Assembly: GCF_041529975.1 (NCBI RefSeq)
Contig: NZ_CP168030.1
Span: forward strand, 186,001-250,000
DNA from: Microbacterium maritypicum
Lineage (GTDB): Bacteria; Actinomycetota; Actinomycetes; Actinomycetales; Microbacteriaceae
Direction of reading: 5' to 3'
Length of the DNA stretch: 64,000 bases
Shown: positions 42,651-50,228 of the stretch, one piece after another
Numbering within the stretch: the stretch's first letter is position 1
How the letters are laid out: every line of letters starts with the position of its first letter
Program-made: the position numbers and the translations under genes
The notes under the pieces: generated by a model
Seen by the model: the letters and a program-made list of their open reading frames with translations, nothing else
The model's database searches: none
What the model was told of the DNA's origin: nothing

Positions 42651-44042
42651 GTGAACGACACGGCATCGCCCGCCCATCTCGGCGATCGCATCCGCATCCC
42701 CCGTACACGCGCGCGCATCGGCGTCGCCCGGCGCGACGTCACGCCGCCCGTCGGCATCCGAGCGAAGAACTGGGGTCCCGCCGACTGGGAGCGCTCCGAG
42801 GGGGCGCACCGCCCGTTCGAGTTGACCGCGCTCGCCGTGATCGCGGGCGACGAGCGGCCGAGGCTGCTGCTCGCGGTCGACGGCACGTGGTGGCGTCGCG
42901 CGGCCGACGAGCAGGGTGTCCGCGGGGCGATCCTCGATGGCCTCGGACTCGACCCCGATCAGCTGATGCTGTCGCTCTCGCACACGCATGCCGGCGCGGT
43001 GCTCTGCGCGGCCGACGCGCACCTGCCCGGCGGAGAGCTGATCCCGGGGTACCTCGAGGCGCTCGCCGCCGCGGGCATCGCCGCCGGACGCGAGGCGCTC
43101 GACGGGGCGGTCCCCGGACTCATCGAGTGGACGACCGGCCGCTGCACACTGGCCGCCGATCGCGAGCTCGACGTCGACGGGCGTGCGCTCGTGGGCTTCA
43201 ACCCCGCCGGCACCGCCGATGACACCGTCATGATCGGCCGCCTCAGCGTCGACGGTGTCGTGCGCGGCACGCTCGTGAACTACGCCTGCCACCCGACCAC
43301 GCTCGCCTGGCAGAGCCGTGAGGTGTCGCCGGACTACGTCGGCGCGATGCGCGAGATCGTCGAGGCGGCCACGGATGCACCGTGCCTGTTCGTGCAGGGC
43401 GCCTCGGGCGAGCTGGCCCCTCGCGAGCAGTACACCGGCGATGTCTCGGTCGCCGACCGCCACGGACGCTCGCTCGGGCACGCGGTGCTCGCGGCCCTCG
43501 ATTCGCTGCCGGCGCCGGGGGAGGAACTGACGCTCGAGGGCGTCGTGGAGTCGGGAGCGCCGCTGGCGATCTGGGCGGGAGTGGTGGCTCTCGGCGGGGA
43601 GGGCGCGGCCGGTTCGGTGACGTCGGTCGAGCTGCCGCTGCGTGACCTGCCGACGCTGGACGAGCTCGCCGAGGAGTGGAAGGACATCGACCCCCGCTCG
43701 CGTGAGGAGCGTCTCGGCCGCGCGCGCAACCTGCGTGACGGGTACATCGACGGGCCGACGGTGCAGCATCCGGTCTGGGCCTGGCGGCTCGGGGATGCGG
43801 TGATCGTGGGGCACCCGGGCGAGGCGTACTCGCGCTTGCAGACCGCGTTGCGGGCACGGTTCCCCGAGACGCCGATCGTCGTGATGAACCTCACGAACGG
43901 CCCCGGCTTCGTGTACCTGCCGACGCGCGACGCGTATGACCGCGGGGCGTATCAGGCGTGGCAGACGCCGCTGGCTCCCGGCGCGCTCGACCTGCTCGAG
44001 GAGCATGTCGCGGCGGTCGTCGCGGATCTGCTCGACCGCTGA
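42651..44042 (+). CDS. neutral/alkaline ceramidase-like hydrolase
   Basis: 463 residues from GTG 42651. The sequence ARIGVARRDVTPPVGI near 20 and LMLSLSHTHAGAVL near 105 are the entry strand and the conserved S-x-T-H-x-G zinc-site motif of the neutral ceramidase N-terminal domain. LVNYACHPTTLAW near 210 gives the second His, and FVQGASGELAPREQ near 245 is the usual G-x-x-G-D/E region. No signal peptide is seen, so it is presumably cytosolic, and the C-terminal ceramidase domain is missing. Many bacterial members lie in sugar operons and are not ceramidases. A hydrolase for a sugar-derived amide or ester is possible. It follows the beta-helix gene by 34 bases. Confidence 0.65.
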   Translation: MNDTASPAHLGDRIRIPRTRARIGVARRDVTPPVGIRAKNWGPADWERSEGAHRPFELTALAVIAGDERPRLLLAVDGTWWRRAADEQGVRGAILDGLGLDPDQLMLSLSHTHAGAVLCAADAHLPGGELIPGYLEALAAAGIAAGREALDGAVPGLIEWTTGRCTLAADRELDVDGRALVGFNPAGTADDTVMIGRLSVDGVVRGTLVNYACHPTTLAWQSREVSPDYVGAMREIVEAATDAPCLFVQGASGELAPREQYTGDVSVADRHGRSLGHAVLAALDSLPAPGEELTLEGVVESGAPLAIWAGVVALGGEGAAGSVTSVELPLRDLPTLDELAEEWKDIDPRSREERLGRARNLRDGYIDGPTVQHPVWAWRLGDAVIVGHPGEAYSRLQTALRARFPETPIVVMNLTNGPGFVYLPTRDAYDRGAYQAWQTPLAPGALDLLEEHVAAVVADLLDR

Positions 44043-44060
44043 GTCGCCCGGCCACTACAC

Positions 44061-44072
44061 TTGCTATAGCAA
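44061..44072. promoter_or_regulatory. candidate GntR operator (TTGCTATAGCAA)
   Basis: A perfect 12-bp palindrome lying 24 bases before the SDR start at 44096 and 19 bases after the ceramidase-like stop. Its presence argues for a separate promoter here and against read-through of the long frame that spans the junction. Confidence 0.7.
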
Positions 44073-44095
44073 ATCTCGAACCCCTGAGGAGAGCA

Positions 44096-44851
44096 ATGAC
44101 CGCGCCCGTCGCCATCGTCACCGGAGGATCCGCCGGCATCGGCTGGGAGATCGGCCAGCGCCTCGCCGCCGACGGCTACACGGTCGTCGCCGCGGACCGC
44201 GTGCCCGGACTCACCGCGGGAGAGAACCCCGCCGGCATCCTGTGGCGCGAGCTCGACGTGACCGACCACGCCGGCGTCGACCGGGTGTTCGGCGAGATCG
44301 AGGCCGAGCTCGGACCCATCGAGGTGCTCGTCAACAACGCCGGCATCCAGCGCCACCGCGGCATCGAAGACCTCAGCTGGGACGAATGGTCGGCCGTGGT
44401 CGACGTGAACCTGCACGGCGTCTTCTCGGCGTTGCAGGCCGCAGGGAAGCGGATGCTGGAGCGCGGCGACGGCCGCATCGTGAACATCTCGTCCATCTCG
44501 TCGCGGGGGTCGGCGGGGCGTGCGCCTTACGCCACGACCAAGGCGGCGGTGATCGGCCTCACCTCGACCGCCGGTGCCGAGTGGGCCTCGCGCGGCGTGC
44601 GGGTCAATGCAGTCGCGCCCGGCTACGTCGACACGGGCGTGTTCCGGCAGGGCGTCGAGGCGGGCACACTCAGCCTCGACACGATCCTGTCGCGCATCCC
44701 CGCGAAGCGCCTGGGCGACGCGAGCGAGATCGCCGCGGCCGTCAGCTTCCTCGTCTCCGACCAGTCCCGTTACATGAACGGCCAGACCCTCTACGTCGAC
44801 GGCGGCTTCATGGTCGACTACGGCGTACCCCTGGCGAAGAAGCCCGAATGA
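44096..44851 (+). CDS. SDR-family oxidoreductase, probable sugar or sugar-acid dehydrogenase
   Basis: 251 residues from ATG 44096 behind GAGGAGAG. Classical SDR: VTGGSAGIGWEIGQRLA near 9-25, NNAGIQ near 84, Ser in NISSISSRGSAG near 135, Y-x-x-x-K in APYATTKAAV near 150, and YVDGGFMVDYG at the end. The Asp in VVAADR after beta-2 favours NAD. In the diketo-hydrolase route for L-fucose or L-rhamnose such SDRs oxidise either the sugar at C1 or the 2-keto-3-deoxy acid. Which one applies is not determinable. Coupled (ATGA) to the dehydratase-like gene. Confidence 0.8.
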   Translation: MTAPVAIVTGGSAGIGWEIGQRLAADGYTVVAADRVPGLTAGENPAGILWRELDVTDHAGVDRVFGEIEAELGPIEVLVNNAGIQRHRGIEDLSWDEWSAVVDVNLHGVFSALQAAGKRMLERGDGRIVNISSISSRGSAGRAPYATTKAAVIGLTSTAGAEWASRGVRVNAVAPGYVDTGVFRQGVEAGTLSLDTILSRIPAKRLGDASEIAAAVSFLVSDQSRYMNGQTLYVDGGFMVDYGVPLAKKPE

Positions 44852-45924
44852 GCACGATCGAGCGCATCGATACGGCCACGGCCGCGCTGCCCCTTCCCGC
44901 GCCCTTGCAGTTGGGCGCGATGACCGTGACGCGCCGCGAGTACAGCGCGGTGCAGGCGTTCGCCGACGACGGCACGACCGGCGTCGCGTACTGCCTGTCG
45001 CGCGAGGCGCCGATGGCCGAGATCGTCGACCGGCTCGTCGCGGCGCATGCGGTCGGTGCGGATGCCGACGACCCGACATCGACCTGGGATCGGATGCTGC
45101 GCGGTAGTGCCATCGTCGGACGAGTGGGGCTCGTGCGGCGGGCCATAGGCCTCGTCGACATCGCGCTGTGGGACATCGCAGCCCAGCGTGCGGATGTGCC
45201 GCTGTGGAAGCTGCTCGGCACCGGAGACGCGCCGCGGGACTCGATCCTCGTCGCCGCATATCCCTCGCCTGACCGGGCTCCGCGCGAGGTCGCCGACGAG
45301 GTTCTCGCGCAGGCAGACGGCTGGACGCACGTGAAGATCTCCCGCATTCCCGATCCGGCATATATGCGCGAACTGCTCGCCCTGCTCAACGCCGAGCTGC
45401 CCTCCGCGACCGGTCTGATCGTCGACGTCGGCTTCGGCTGGCCGGATGCCGATGCCGCCCTGGCCGAGATCGCGCAGTGGGGCGACCCGCAGCTGGCCTG
45501 GCTCGAAGACCCGCTGCTCCCCGAAGACGCCGCAGGTGTCGCGCGCATCCGCCGGGAATCGGGACTTGCCGTCTCGGTCGGCGACGAGGTCACCGACCCC
45601 GCCGTGCTGAAGGCTCTGGTCGAGGTCGGCGGGGTCGAAGCGCTGCGGCTCGATGTGGTCGCGATCGGTGGTGTGACCCCGGCGCGCGAGCTGATCGGAT
45701 GGGCGGCCGAGCGGGGCGTGCCCGTCTCGGGGCATGTCTATCCCGAGGTCACCGCGCACCTCGGCATCGGCGTCGAGACCTTCGCGCGGGGCGTCAACCC
45801 CTACGACCCGGCGCCGTCGTTCGTGCTCGGCGGTCCGTCGTTCGAGGGGCGGATCCGGCCGACGGATGCCGTGGGCCTCGGGTTCGCGCTCGATCCCGGC
45901 GTGTTCCGGTTCGGGAAGGACTGA
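44848..45924 (+). CDS. enolase-superfamily, mandelate racemase-type sugar-acid dehydratase-like protein
   Basis: 358 residues. N-terminal capping domain, then the barrel with metal ligands in LIVDVGFGWPDAD near 192, LAWLEDPL near 215 and VSVGDEVTD near 245. The C-terminal catalytic His is in VSGHVYPEVTAHLGIG near 293, typical of the mandelate-racemase subgroup. The barrel-strand-2 K-x-K is HVKISR near 165: the first Lys stays but the second, usually the S-specific base, is Ser. This favours a one-base dehydratase using the His/Asp side. In context it may dehydrate an aldonate to a 2-keto-3-deoxy acid. It is shorter than characterised L-fuconate dehydratases. Confidence 0.75.
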   Translation: MSTIERIDTATAALPLPAPLQLGAMTVTRREYSAVQAFADDGTTGVAYCLSREAPMAEIVDRLVAAHAVGADADDPTSTWDRMLRGSAIVGRVGLVRRAIGLVDIALWDIAAQRADVPLWKLLGTGDAPRDSILVAAYPSPDRAPREVADEVLAQADGWTHVKISRIPDPAYMRELLALLNAELPSATGLIVDVGFGWPDADAALAEIAQWGDPQLAWLEDPLLPEDAAGVARIRRESGLAVSVGDEVTDPAVLKALVEVGGVEALRLDVVAIGGVTPARELIGWAAERGVPVSGHVYPEVTAHLGIGVETFARGVNPYDPAPSFVLGGPSFEGRIRPTDAVGLGFALDPGVFRFGKD

Positions 45925-45957
45925 GGCGGCGACTTCCGGCAGTCGCGTCGCGCGTTC

Positions 45958-46025
45958 TGAAGGAGAAGTCGCGGAATGAAGGACGCTTCGCGCTGTGGGC
46001 TCCTTCATTTCAGGAGTTCTCCTTC
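45958..46025. repeat. intergenic palindromic repeat (TGAAGGAGAA family), copy 2
   Basis: It starts TGAAGGAGAAGTCGCGGAA, has an inner TGAAGGA (45977-45983), and then TCCTTCATTTC and GAGTTCTCCTTC (46001-46025) in inverse. The outer nine to ten bases of each unit pair, while the centre does not. It lies between convergent genes, as does the perfect copy at 31647. Confidence 0.7.
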
Positions 46026-46054
46026 GCGGCGGTGGCCGGGAGCGCGGCAACGTC

Positions 46055-46870
46055 TCACCTGAGGTACGCATCCACGAGCAGCGCACCGCGGATCGCCCGC
46101 AGCTCGTCGAGGATGCGCGCGATGCTCTTGGCGCTCACCGACGAGAGCGCGAGGTCGTGCGGACCGAGAGGCTCGAGCTTCCCGGTCCGGATGCGGATGA
46201 CCTCCCAGCCGGCGGCACGGAGGGCGCGGTCCTTGCGCAGATCGGCATCCTGTCGCTTGCCGACGTGCTCCAGGCCATGACGGCCGACCGTGTCGTACTC
46301 GAGCGCGACGCGCAGTTCCGGGAACACGATGTCGGGCCAGACCTCCGTGTGGCGGAAGAACGGGCGCGACACCTTCACCGCGTTCACCGCCGCGTCGAAC
46401 TCGATCCGCGCTCCGAGCTCTGCCCGTAGGCGTCCTTCCACCGCGGATGCCGGGCGCGGAGCGCAGGCGCTCACGAACGCGGTTCCGGCGGGCAGGTCGG
46501 GCGTCTTGGTGCAGAGCGCGGGCGCGGGGCGACGGGGTTTGCGCGGGAGGGCGCGTGCCTCGCCGAGCACGACCGGTTGCGGACGGGCGAGGGCGGAGCA
46601 CTCGGGACACCACGCGGAGCGGCGCCGCACCTGGCCCGGTCGCTCGCGCTGCTCGGTCGGGGTGGCGGCGAACCGGTGTCCGACCGGGCACTCCCAACAG
46701 AGCAGCACATCGGCCGCGAGCGGGACCTGCGACAGCGCGATGCCGTGGTTGAGCTCGGGGTGGTACTGCCGGATCAGCTCCGGGTATGCCGCCCATCCGG
46801 CGCGGTATGTGCCCACCTCATACGGAACGGCGCGACCGCGGGAGAACTGCCGTCGCGCCCACCACTGCAT
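46055..46870 (-). CDS. zinc-ribbon protein with VSR/DUF559-like nuclease domain
   Basis: 271 residues from ATG 46870, the first Met (MQWWARRQFSRG). Residues about 45-90 hold a zinc ribbon, LCWECPVGHRF ... SAWCPEC, with two C-x-x-C pairs. The C-terminal half from about 160 reads as a PD-(D/E)XK-like fold: VWPDIVFPELRVALEYD near 193-209, then KRQDADLRKDRALRAAGWEVIRIR. This matches the VSR/DUF559 type of small endonuclease. It probably binds and nicks DNA. Its divergent neighbour is the translesion polymerase gene dinB, so a repair-linked role is conceivable but not shown. Confidence 0.65.
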   Translation of the reverse strand: MQWWARRQFSRGRAVPYEVGTYRAGWAAYPELIRQYHPELNHGIALSQVPLAADVLLCWECPVGHRFAATPTEQRERPGQVRRRSAWCPECSALARPQPVVLGEARALPRKPRRPAPALCTKTPDLPAGTAFVSACAPRPASAVEGRLRAELGARIEFDAAVNAVKVSRPFFRHTEVWPDIVFPELRVALEYDTVGRHGLEHVGKRQDADLRKDRALRAAGWEVIRIRTGKLEPLGPHDLALSSVSAKSIARILDELRAIRGALLVDAYLR

Positions 46871-46988
46871 CACCGGTTCCGGCACGCGCCGACGATAACC
46901 GCGAGCACGGACATCAGGCCGCCCTCGTTCGATCCCGAGCCGGATGTCCCCGGTCCGTGCGACGATCCGCACGTCGACGGGAGAACGG

Positions 46989-48185
46989 ATGCGCGGGGAA
47001 GCCACGGTGCTGCACGCCGACCTCGATGCGTTCTACGCGTCGGTCGAGCAGCGCGACGCCCCGGAACTGCGGGGTCGACCGGTCATCGTGGGCGGCGGGG
47101 TCGTGTTGGCAGCGAGTTACGAGGCGAAGGCGCGCGGCGTCCGCACGGCCATGGGCGGCCGGCAAGCGCGCGAACTCTGCCCGGATGCCGTCGTCGTCCC
47201 GCCGCGAATGGACGCCTACTCCGCCGCGAGCAAAGATGTGTTCGCGATCTTCCGCGACACCACGCCGCTCGTCGAAGGGCTCTCGATCGACGAGGCGTTC
47301 CTCGAGGTCGGGGGGTTGCGACGCATCGCCGGCACCCCGGAGCAGATCGCGGCACGGTTGCGGGAACGCGTGCGGACGGAGGCCGGCCTGGCGATCTCGG
47401 TCGGGGTCGCACGCACCAAGTTCCTCGCCAAGGTCGCCAGCGCCGTGAGCAAGCCCGACGGACTGCTGGTCGTGGAACCCGAGCGCGAGGAGGAGTTCCT
47501 GCTTCCCCTGCCGGTCGAACGGTTGTGGGGTGTGGGGGCCGTGACGGCCGAGAAGCTGCACCGGTACGGCATCCGCACCGTCGGTGAGCTCGCCGAGCTC
47601 GAGGCCGCGACGGCGGAGAGGATGCTGGGCAAGGCGACGGGTGCCCACGTGCATGCCCTGGCTCGGCTGCGGGATCCGCGACCGGTCGACGCCACACGGC
47701 GGCGGGGATCCATCGGCTCGCAGCGGGCGCTCGGCAGCCGTCCGCGATCCGCGGAGGAGCTCGACCTCATCCTCACCCAGATCGTCGACCGGCTCGGGCG
47801 GCGACTCCGGGACGGCGACCGCGTCTGCCGCACCGTCGTGCTCCGTCTGCGGTTCGGTGACTTCACGAAGGCCACGCGCTCCCGCTCGCTCCGCGCACCC
47901 ACCGATCGCACCGCCATCGTGCTCACTGTGGCCCGCATCCTGCTCGCCGCGGCGCAGGCCGAGATCTCGGCGCGCGGCATCACCCTGATCGGCATCTCGC
48001 TGTCGCAGCTCGACCGCGCCGGGAACGTGCAGCCCGAGCTGCCGATCGACTGGGGTGATGAGGCGCGACTCGACTCGGTGCTCGACACCCTGCGCGATCG
48101 CTACGGCTCGACCTCGGTAGCGCGGGCGGCGCAGCTGGGCCGTGATCCTGGGTGGTCGTCGCCGACCCTGCCCGAGCACGAGTGA
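46989..48185 (+). CDS. dinB: DNA polymerase IV (Y-family translesion polymerase)
   Basis: 398 residues from ATG 46989 behind GGGAGAACGG (an upstream start at 46944 is possible). Y-family catalytic motifs: LHADLDAFYASVEQRD near 8-23 with the first metal Asp, YEAKARGVRTAM near 44, and SIDEAFLEV near 102 with Asp-Glu. A helix-hairpin-helix (LWGVGAVTAEKLHRYGI near 185) and a little-finger domain follow. The C-terminus lacks an obvious beta-clamp binding Q-L-x-L-F-type peptide, although ELPIDW near 355 may serve. It copies past lesions with low fidelity. The end of the transcript contains the repeat at 48267. Confidence 0.88.
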   Translation: MRGEATVLHADLDAFYASVEQRDAPELRGRPVIVGGGVVLAASYEAKARGVRTAMGGRQARELCPDAVVVPPRMDAYSAASKDVFAIFRDTTPLVEGLSIDEAFLEVGGLRRIAGTPEQIAARLRERVRTEAGLAISVGVARTKFLAKVASAVSKPDGLLVVEPEREEEFLLPLPVERLWGVGAVTAEKLHRYGIRTVGELAELEAATAERMLGKATGAHVHALARLRDPRPVDATRRRGSIGSQRALGSRPRSAEELDLILTQIVDRLGRRLRDGDRVCRTVVLRLRFGDFTKATRSRSLRAPTDRTAIVLTVARILLAAAQAEISARGITLIGISLSQLDRAGNVQPELPIDWGDEARLDSVLDTLRDRYGSTSVARAAQLGRDPGWSSPTLPEHE

Positions 48186-48439
48186 CCCGGGCGCGCGTGT
48201 GTGCTGACGTTGCGACCGCGTGTGCTGAAGCTGTGACCACGCGTGCTGCAGCTGCGCCCGCGCGTCTTGAAGGAGATCGCACGGTATGAAGGAGAAACCA
48301 CGACATGAAGGAGCGTTCTCGCGGAAGGCTCCTTCATTCTGGGAGATCTCCTTCATGCCGAGAGGGCCGCCCCCGCAGCCCAGCCCCATCGTTGGGACAA
48401 GCGGGTTCTCGCGCGGAGGAGCAAGCTGTGGACAGAATA
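48186..48439. other. non-coding region between dinB and the toxin-antitoxin pair
   Basis: The left part has three short GTGTGCTGA / GCGTGCTGCAGCTG-like direct repeats (48199-48255). The middle is the palindromic repeat listed separately. The right part leads into the antitoxin promoter. No gene is seen. Confidence 0.45.
48267..48356. repeat. intergenic palindromic repeat (TGAAGGAGA family), copy 3
   Basis: Three TGAAGGAG units in direct order (from 48268, 48287 and 48305) are followed by GGCTCCTTCATTC and GAGATCTCCTTCAT (48328-48356) in inverse. The layout is the same as at 31647 and 45958 with an extra tandem unit. It may also terminate dinB transcription. Confidence 0.7.
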
Positions 48440-48469
48440 TTGGCCTATGAACTGGCCTGACTTTAGGCT
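48440..48469 (+). promoter_or_regulatory. promoter of the toxin-antitoxin operon
   Basis: TTGGCC (48440-48445), an 18-base spacer and TAGGCT (48464-48469) lie just before ATG 48476, so the transcript would be nearly leaderless. GGCCTA (48442-48447) and TAGGCT form an imperfect inverted repeat over the promoter, and TGGCCT is repeated (48441 and 48453), as expected for an autoregulatory operator. Confidence 0.5.
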
Positions 48470-48475
48470 AGATTT

Positions 48476-48751
48476 ATGGACGTGCAGACGATCTCGGTCA
48501 GCGAGGCGAAGGACAGGTTCTCGCAGTTGGTGGAAGCAGTGGACACCACGCACGAGGCGGTGACCATCACGCGCCACGGGCGACCCGCCGTCGTCATGTT
48601 GAGCGTCGATGATCTCGAAGCACTGCAGGCCACTCTCGCGCTGCTGCAGGATCCGCAGCACGCCGAAGAGGTGGCGGAGGCAGATGCAGATATCGCTGCG
48701 GGTCGCACGTTGAGCCTCGCAGAAGTGCGAGAGCAGCTGGCTCGCCGGTGA
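48476..48751 (+). CDS. type II antitoxin, Phd/YefM family
   Basis: 91 residues. The N-terminal half has the Phd/YefM fold, VSEAKDRFSQLVEAVDTTHEAVTITRHG, with VVMLSVDDLEALQATLALLQ. The C-terminal tail (DADIAAGRTLSLAEVREQLARR) is the disordered toxin-binding part. It represses its own operon and neutralises the RelE-type toxin. Its stop overlaps the toxin start (GTGATG). Confidence 0.88.
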   Translation: MDVQTISVSEAKDRFSQLVEAVDTTHEAVTITRHGRPAVVMLSVDDLEALQATLALLQDPQHAEEVAEADADIAAGRTLSLAEVREQLARR

Positions 48752-49026
48752 TGCCGGAGCCCTACGACATCCAGCTCACCGGCCCCGCTGTTCGCGCACT
48801 GCATCGTCTGGAACCCAAGCTCGCCGACGCGGTGCTCCGGTTCCTCGAAGGTCCGCTCGCCGAGAATCCGCTGCGCACGACCAAGGCGCTCGGCGCTGAG
48901 CTCGAAGGGCAGCGCAGCGGCTACATCGGTATCGCGTATCGTGTCGTCGTTCGCGTCGATGAGGACGCGCGTACCGTGTACGTGCTGCGCATCGCCCACC
49001 GCTCGGACGTCTACCGCCGAAAGTGA
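48748..49026 (+). CDS. type II toxin, RelE/ParE family
   Basis: 92 residues from GTG 48748, or 91 from ATG 48751. DIQLTGPAVRALHRLEPKLADAVLRF is the RelE/ParE N-terminal helix pair. TKALGAELEGQRSGYIGIAYRVVVRVDEDARTVYVL is the beta sheet with conserved Arg, and RIAHRSDVYRR the terminal active-site segment (usual R-x-x-x-Y-R). It is an mRNA interferase of the RelE type or a gyrase poison of the ParE type. The C-terminal H-R-x-x-V-Y-R favours RelE. Confidence 0.85.
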   Translation: MMPEPYDIQLTGPAVRALHRLEPKLADAVLRFLEGPLAENPLRTTKALGAELEGQRSGYIGIAYRVVVRVDEDARTVYVLRIAHRSDVYRRK

Positions 49027-49044
49027 CGCCGCGTCCTGCGCGCT

Positions 49045-49410
49045 TCAGGCCTTGAGCATCGAGGCGCGGGAGATCAGTCCGTCGACCACGTCGAAGGTGG
49101 CGATGGTCTCGGTCGCGACGCCCGCGTTGATGACCTGCTCCTGCGCGACGACCCAGCGGGTGCCGAACAGCACGCTCGTCTCGATCACGCACGACAGCTC
49201 GGGGTTCTGCAGCCGCGGCTCGTAGAACGCGCGGATCGCGGCCGAGCCCGCCACCGGTTCGGGAGCGACGCCGGTGATCACGGCATCCGCGGCGTACGTC
49301 GCGACGAAGGCGTCGAGGTCGTGCGCGTTGAACGCGTCGAGCTGCGCCTGGACGGTATCAGCGGCGGAGCGGGATGCGGCGGAACGGTCGGCGGCAGCGT
49401 GGTCAGTCAA
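49045..49410 (-). CDS. SnoaL-like (NTF2-fold) small protein
   Basis: About 121 residues from TTG 49410, which overlaps the SDR stop region by eight bases. No closer ATG or GTG exists. The NTF2-like cone fold is indicated by QAQLDAFNAHDLDAFVATYAADAVI near 22-46, AIRAFYEPRL near 61 and EQVINAGVATETIATFDVVDGLI. Such proteins are isomerases, hydrolases or ligand-binding subunits. Its position downstream of the SDR suggests a minor accessory step. Start uncertain. Confidence 0.65.
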   Translation of the reverse strand: MTDHAAADRSAASRSAADTVQAQLDAFNAHDLDAFVATYAADAVITGVAPEPVAGSAAIRAFYEPRLQNPELSCVIETSVLFGTRWVVAQEQVINAGVATETIATFDVVDGLISRASMLKA

Positions 49411-50152
49411 TGCGAACGCCTCCGTTGACGTCGTAGGTGGCGCCGGTGATGAAGCGGGCGCGCTCCGACGCGAGCGAGGTGATGATCCAGGCGACGTCCT
49501 CGGGCTGGCCGAACGCGCCGAGGGGGATGCCGGCTTCGAGCTTCTCGCGGCCCGCCCCCTGCAGCTGGTCGGTGATCGCGCTCTTGACCGGGCCCGGGGT
49601 GACCGCATTCACGCGGATGCCCTCCGCTGCGAGGTGTCGGGCGAAGCTGCGCGTGACCGCGAGGATCGCCCCCTTGCTGGCGGCGTAGTGGATGCCGGTC
49701 TGCAGCGCGCCGACCTGCCCGGCGATCGACGCGATGTTGATCACGGAGCGATCTCCCTCGGCGGCCCGGAGCAGAGGAAGCGCACCGCGGGTGAGGAAGA
49801 ACGTGCCGCGGGCGTTGGTCTCGAGGACCATGTCCCACTCGTCGAAGTCGATGTCGTCGTAGGCGGTGTACGGGCACACGCCGCCGTTGTTGATGAGCAC
49901 ATGCAGCGAGCCCCAGGCATCCGTGAGCTCGCCGACCAGCGCGTCGATCGAGTCGCGCTCGCGCAGGTCCAGGCGCGAGACGTGCACCTCGGGGGCGCCT
50001 GCCGCCCGGCACTCCTCAGCGACGCGGAGGGCTTCGGCTTTCCGTCCGGCGTACGTGATCCAGAGGGCGGTGCCCTCGCGGGCGAGGTCGAGGGCGGCGG
50101 CGGTTCCGATACCGGAACTGGCCCCCGTGATCAGAGCGCGGCGGGTAGTCAT
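49403..50152 (-). CDS. SDR-family oxidoreductase
   Basis: 249 residues. ALITGASSGIGTAAALDLA near 6-24, NNGG near 90, Ser in INIASIAGQVGALQ near 138, and Y-x-x-x-K in HYAASKGAIL near 153. VNAVTPGPVKSAIT and YDVNGGVRID close the fold. The TGCTATAGCA operator at 50161 is only nine bases before the start codon, so the transcript is probably leaderless and directly controlled by the GntR protein. It could be the second SDR of an aldonate pathway (2-keto-3-deoxy acid dehydrogenase). Confidence 0.8.
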   Translation of the reverse strand: MTTRRALITGASSGIGTAAALDLAREGTALWITYAGRKAEALRVAEECRAAGAPEVHVSRLDLRERDSIDALVGELTDAWGSLHVLINNGGVCPYTAYDDIDFDEWDMVLETNARGTFFLTRGALPLLRAAEGDRSVINIASIAGQVGALQTGIHYAASKGAILAVTRSFARHLAAEGIRVNAVTPGPVKSAITDQLQGAGREKLEAGIPLGAFGQPEDVAWIITSLASERARFITGATYDVNGGVRID

Positions 50153-50160
50153 GCGTCCGA

Positions 50161-50170
50161 TGCTATAGCA
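50161..50170. promoter_or_regulatory. candidate GntR operator (TGCTATAGCA), reverse-strand SDR
   Basis: An exact palindrome nine bases upstream of the SDR start at 50152. Another exact copy lies 50 bases away in front of the divergent hydroxyacid dehydrogenase. The two could be bound together. Confidence 0.7.
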
Positions 50171-50208
50171 AATGACAGCAAATGGTAGTGCTGTGCGGAC
50201 ATCTGCTA

Positions 50209-50222
50209 GATGCTATAGCATC
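50209..50222. promoter_or_regulatory. candidate GntR operator (GATGCTATAGCATC), hydroxyacid dehydrogenase
   Basis: A perfect 14-bp palindrome ending seven bases before ATG 50229. The inner TATAG may be part of the -10 element of a leaderless promoter. Confidence 0.7.
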
Positions 50223-50228
50223 GCTCTC

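Noticed and set aside
42651..44042. A true ceramidase acting on sphingolipids
   Set aside because: The protein lacks a signal peptide and the C-terminal ceramidase domain and sits in a sugar operon, so only the N-terminal fold is claimed.
43936..44095. Longer N-terminus for the SDR or dehydratase frames reaching into the ceramidase-like gene
   Set aside because: The junction holds a perfect operator palindrome and a good ribosome-binding site before ATG 44096, so both genes start later.
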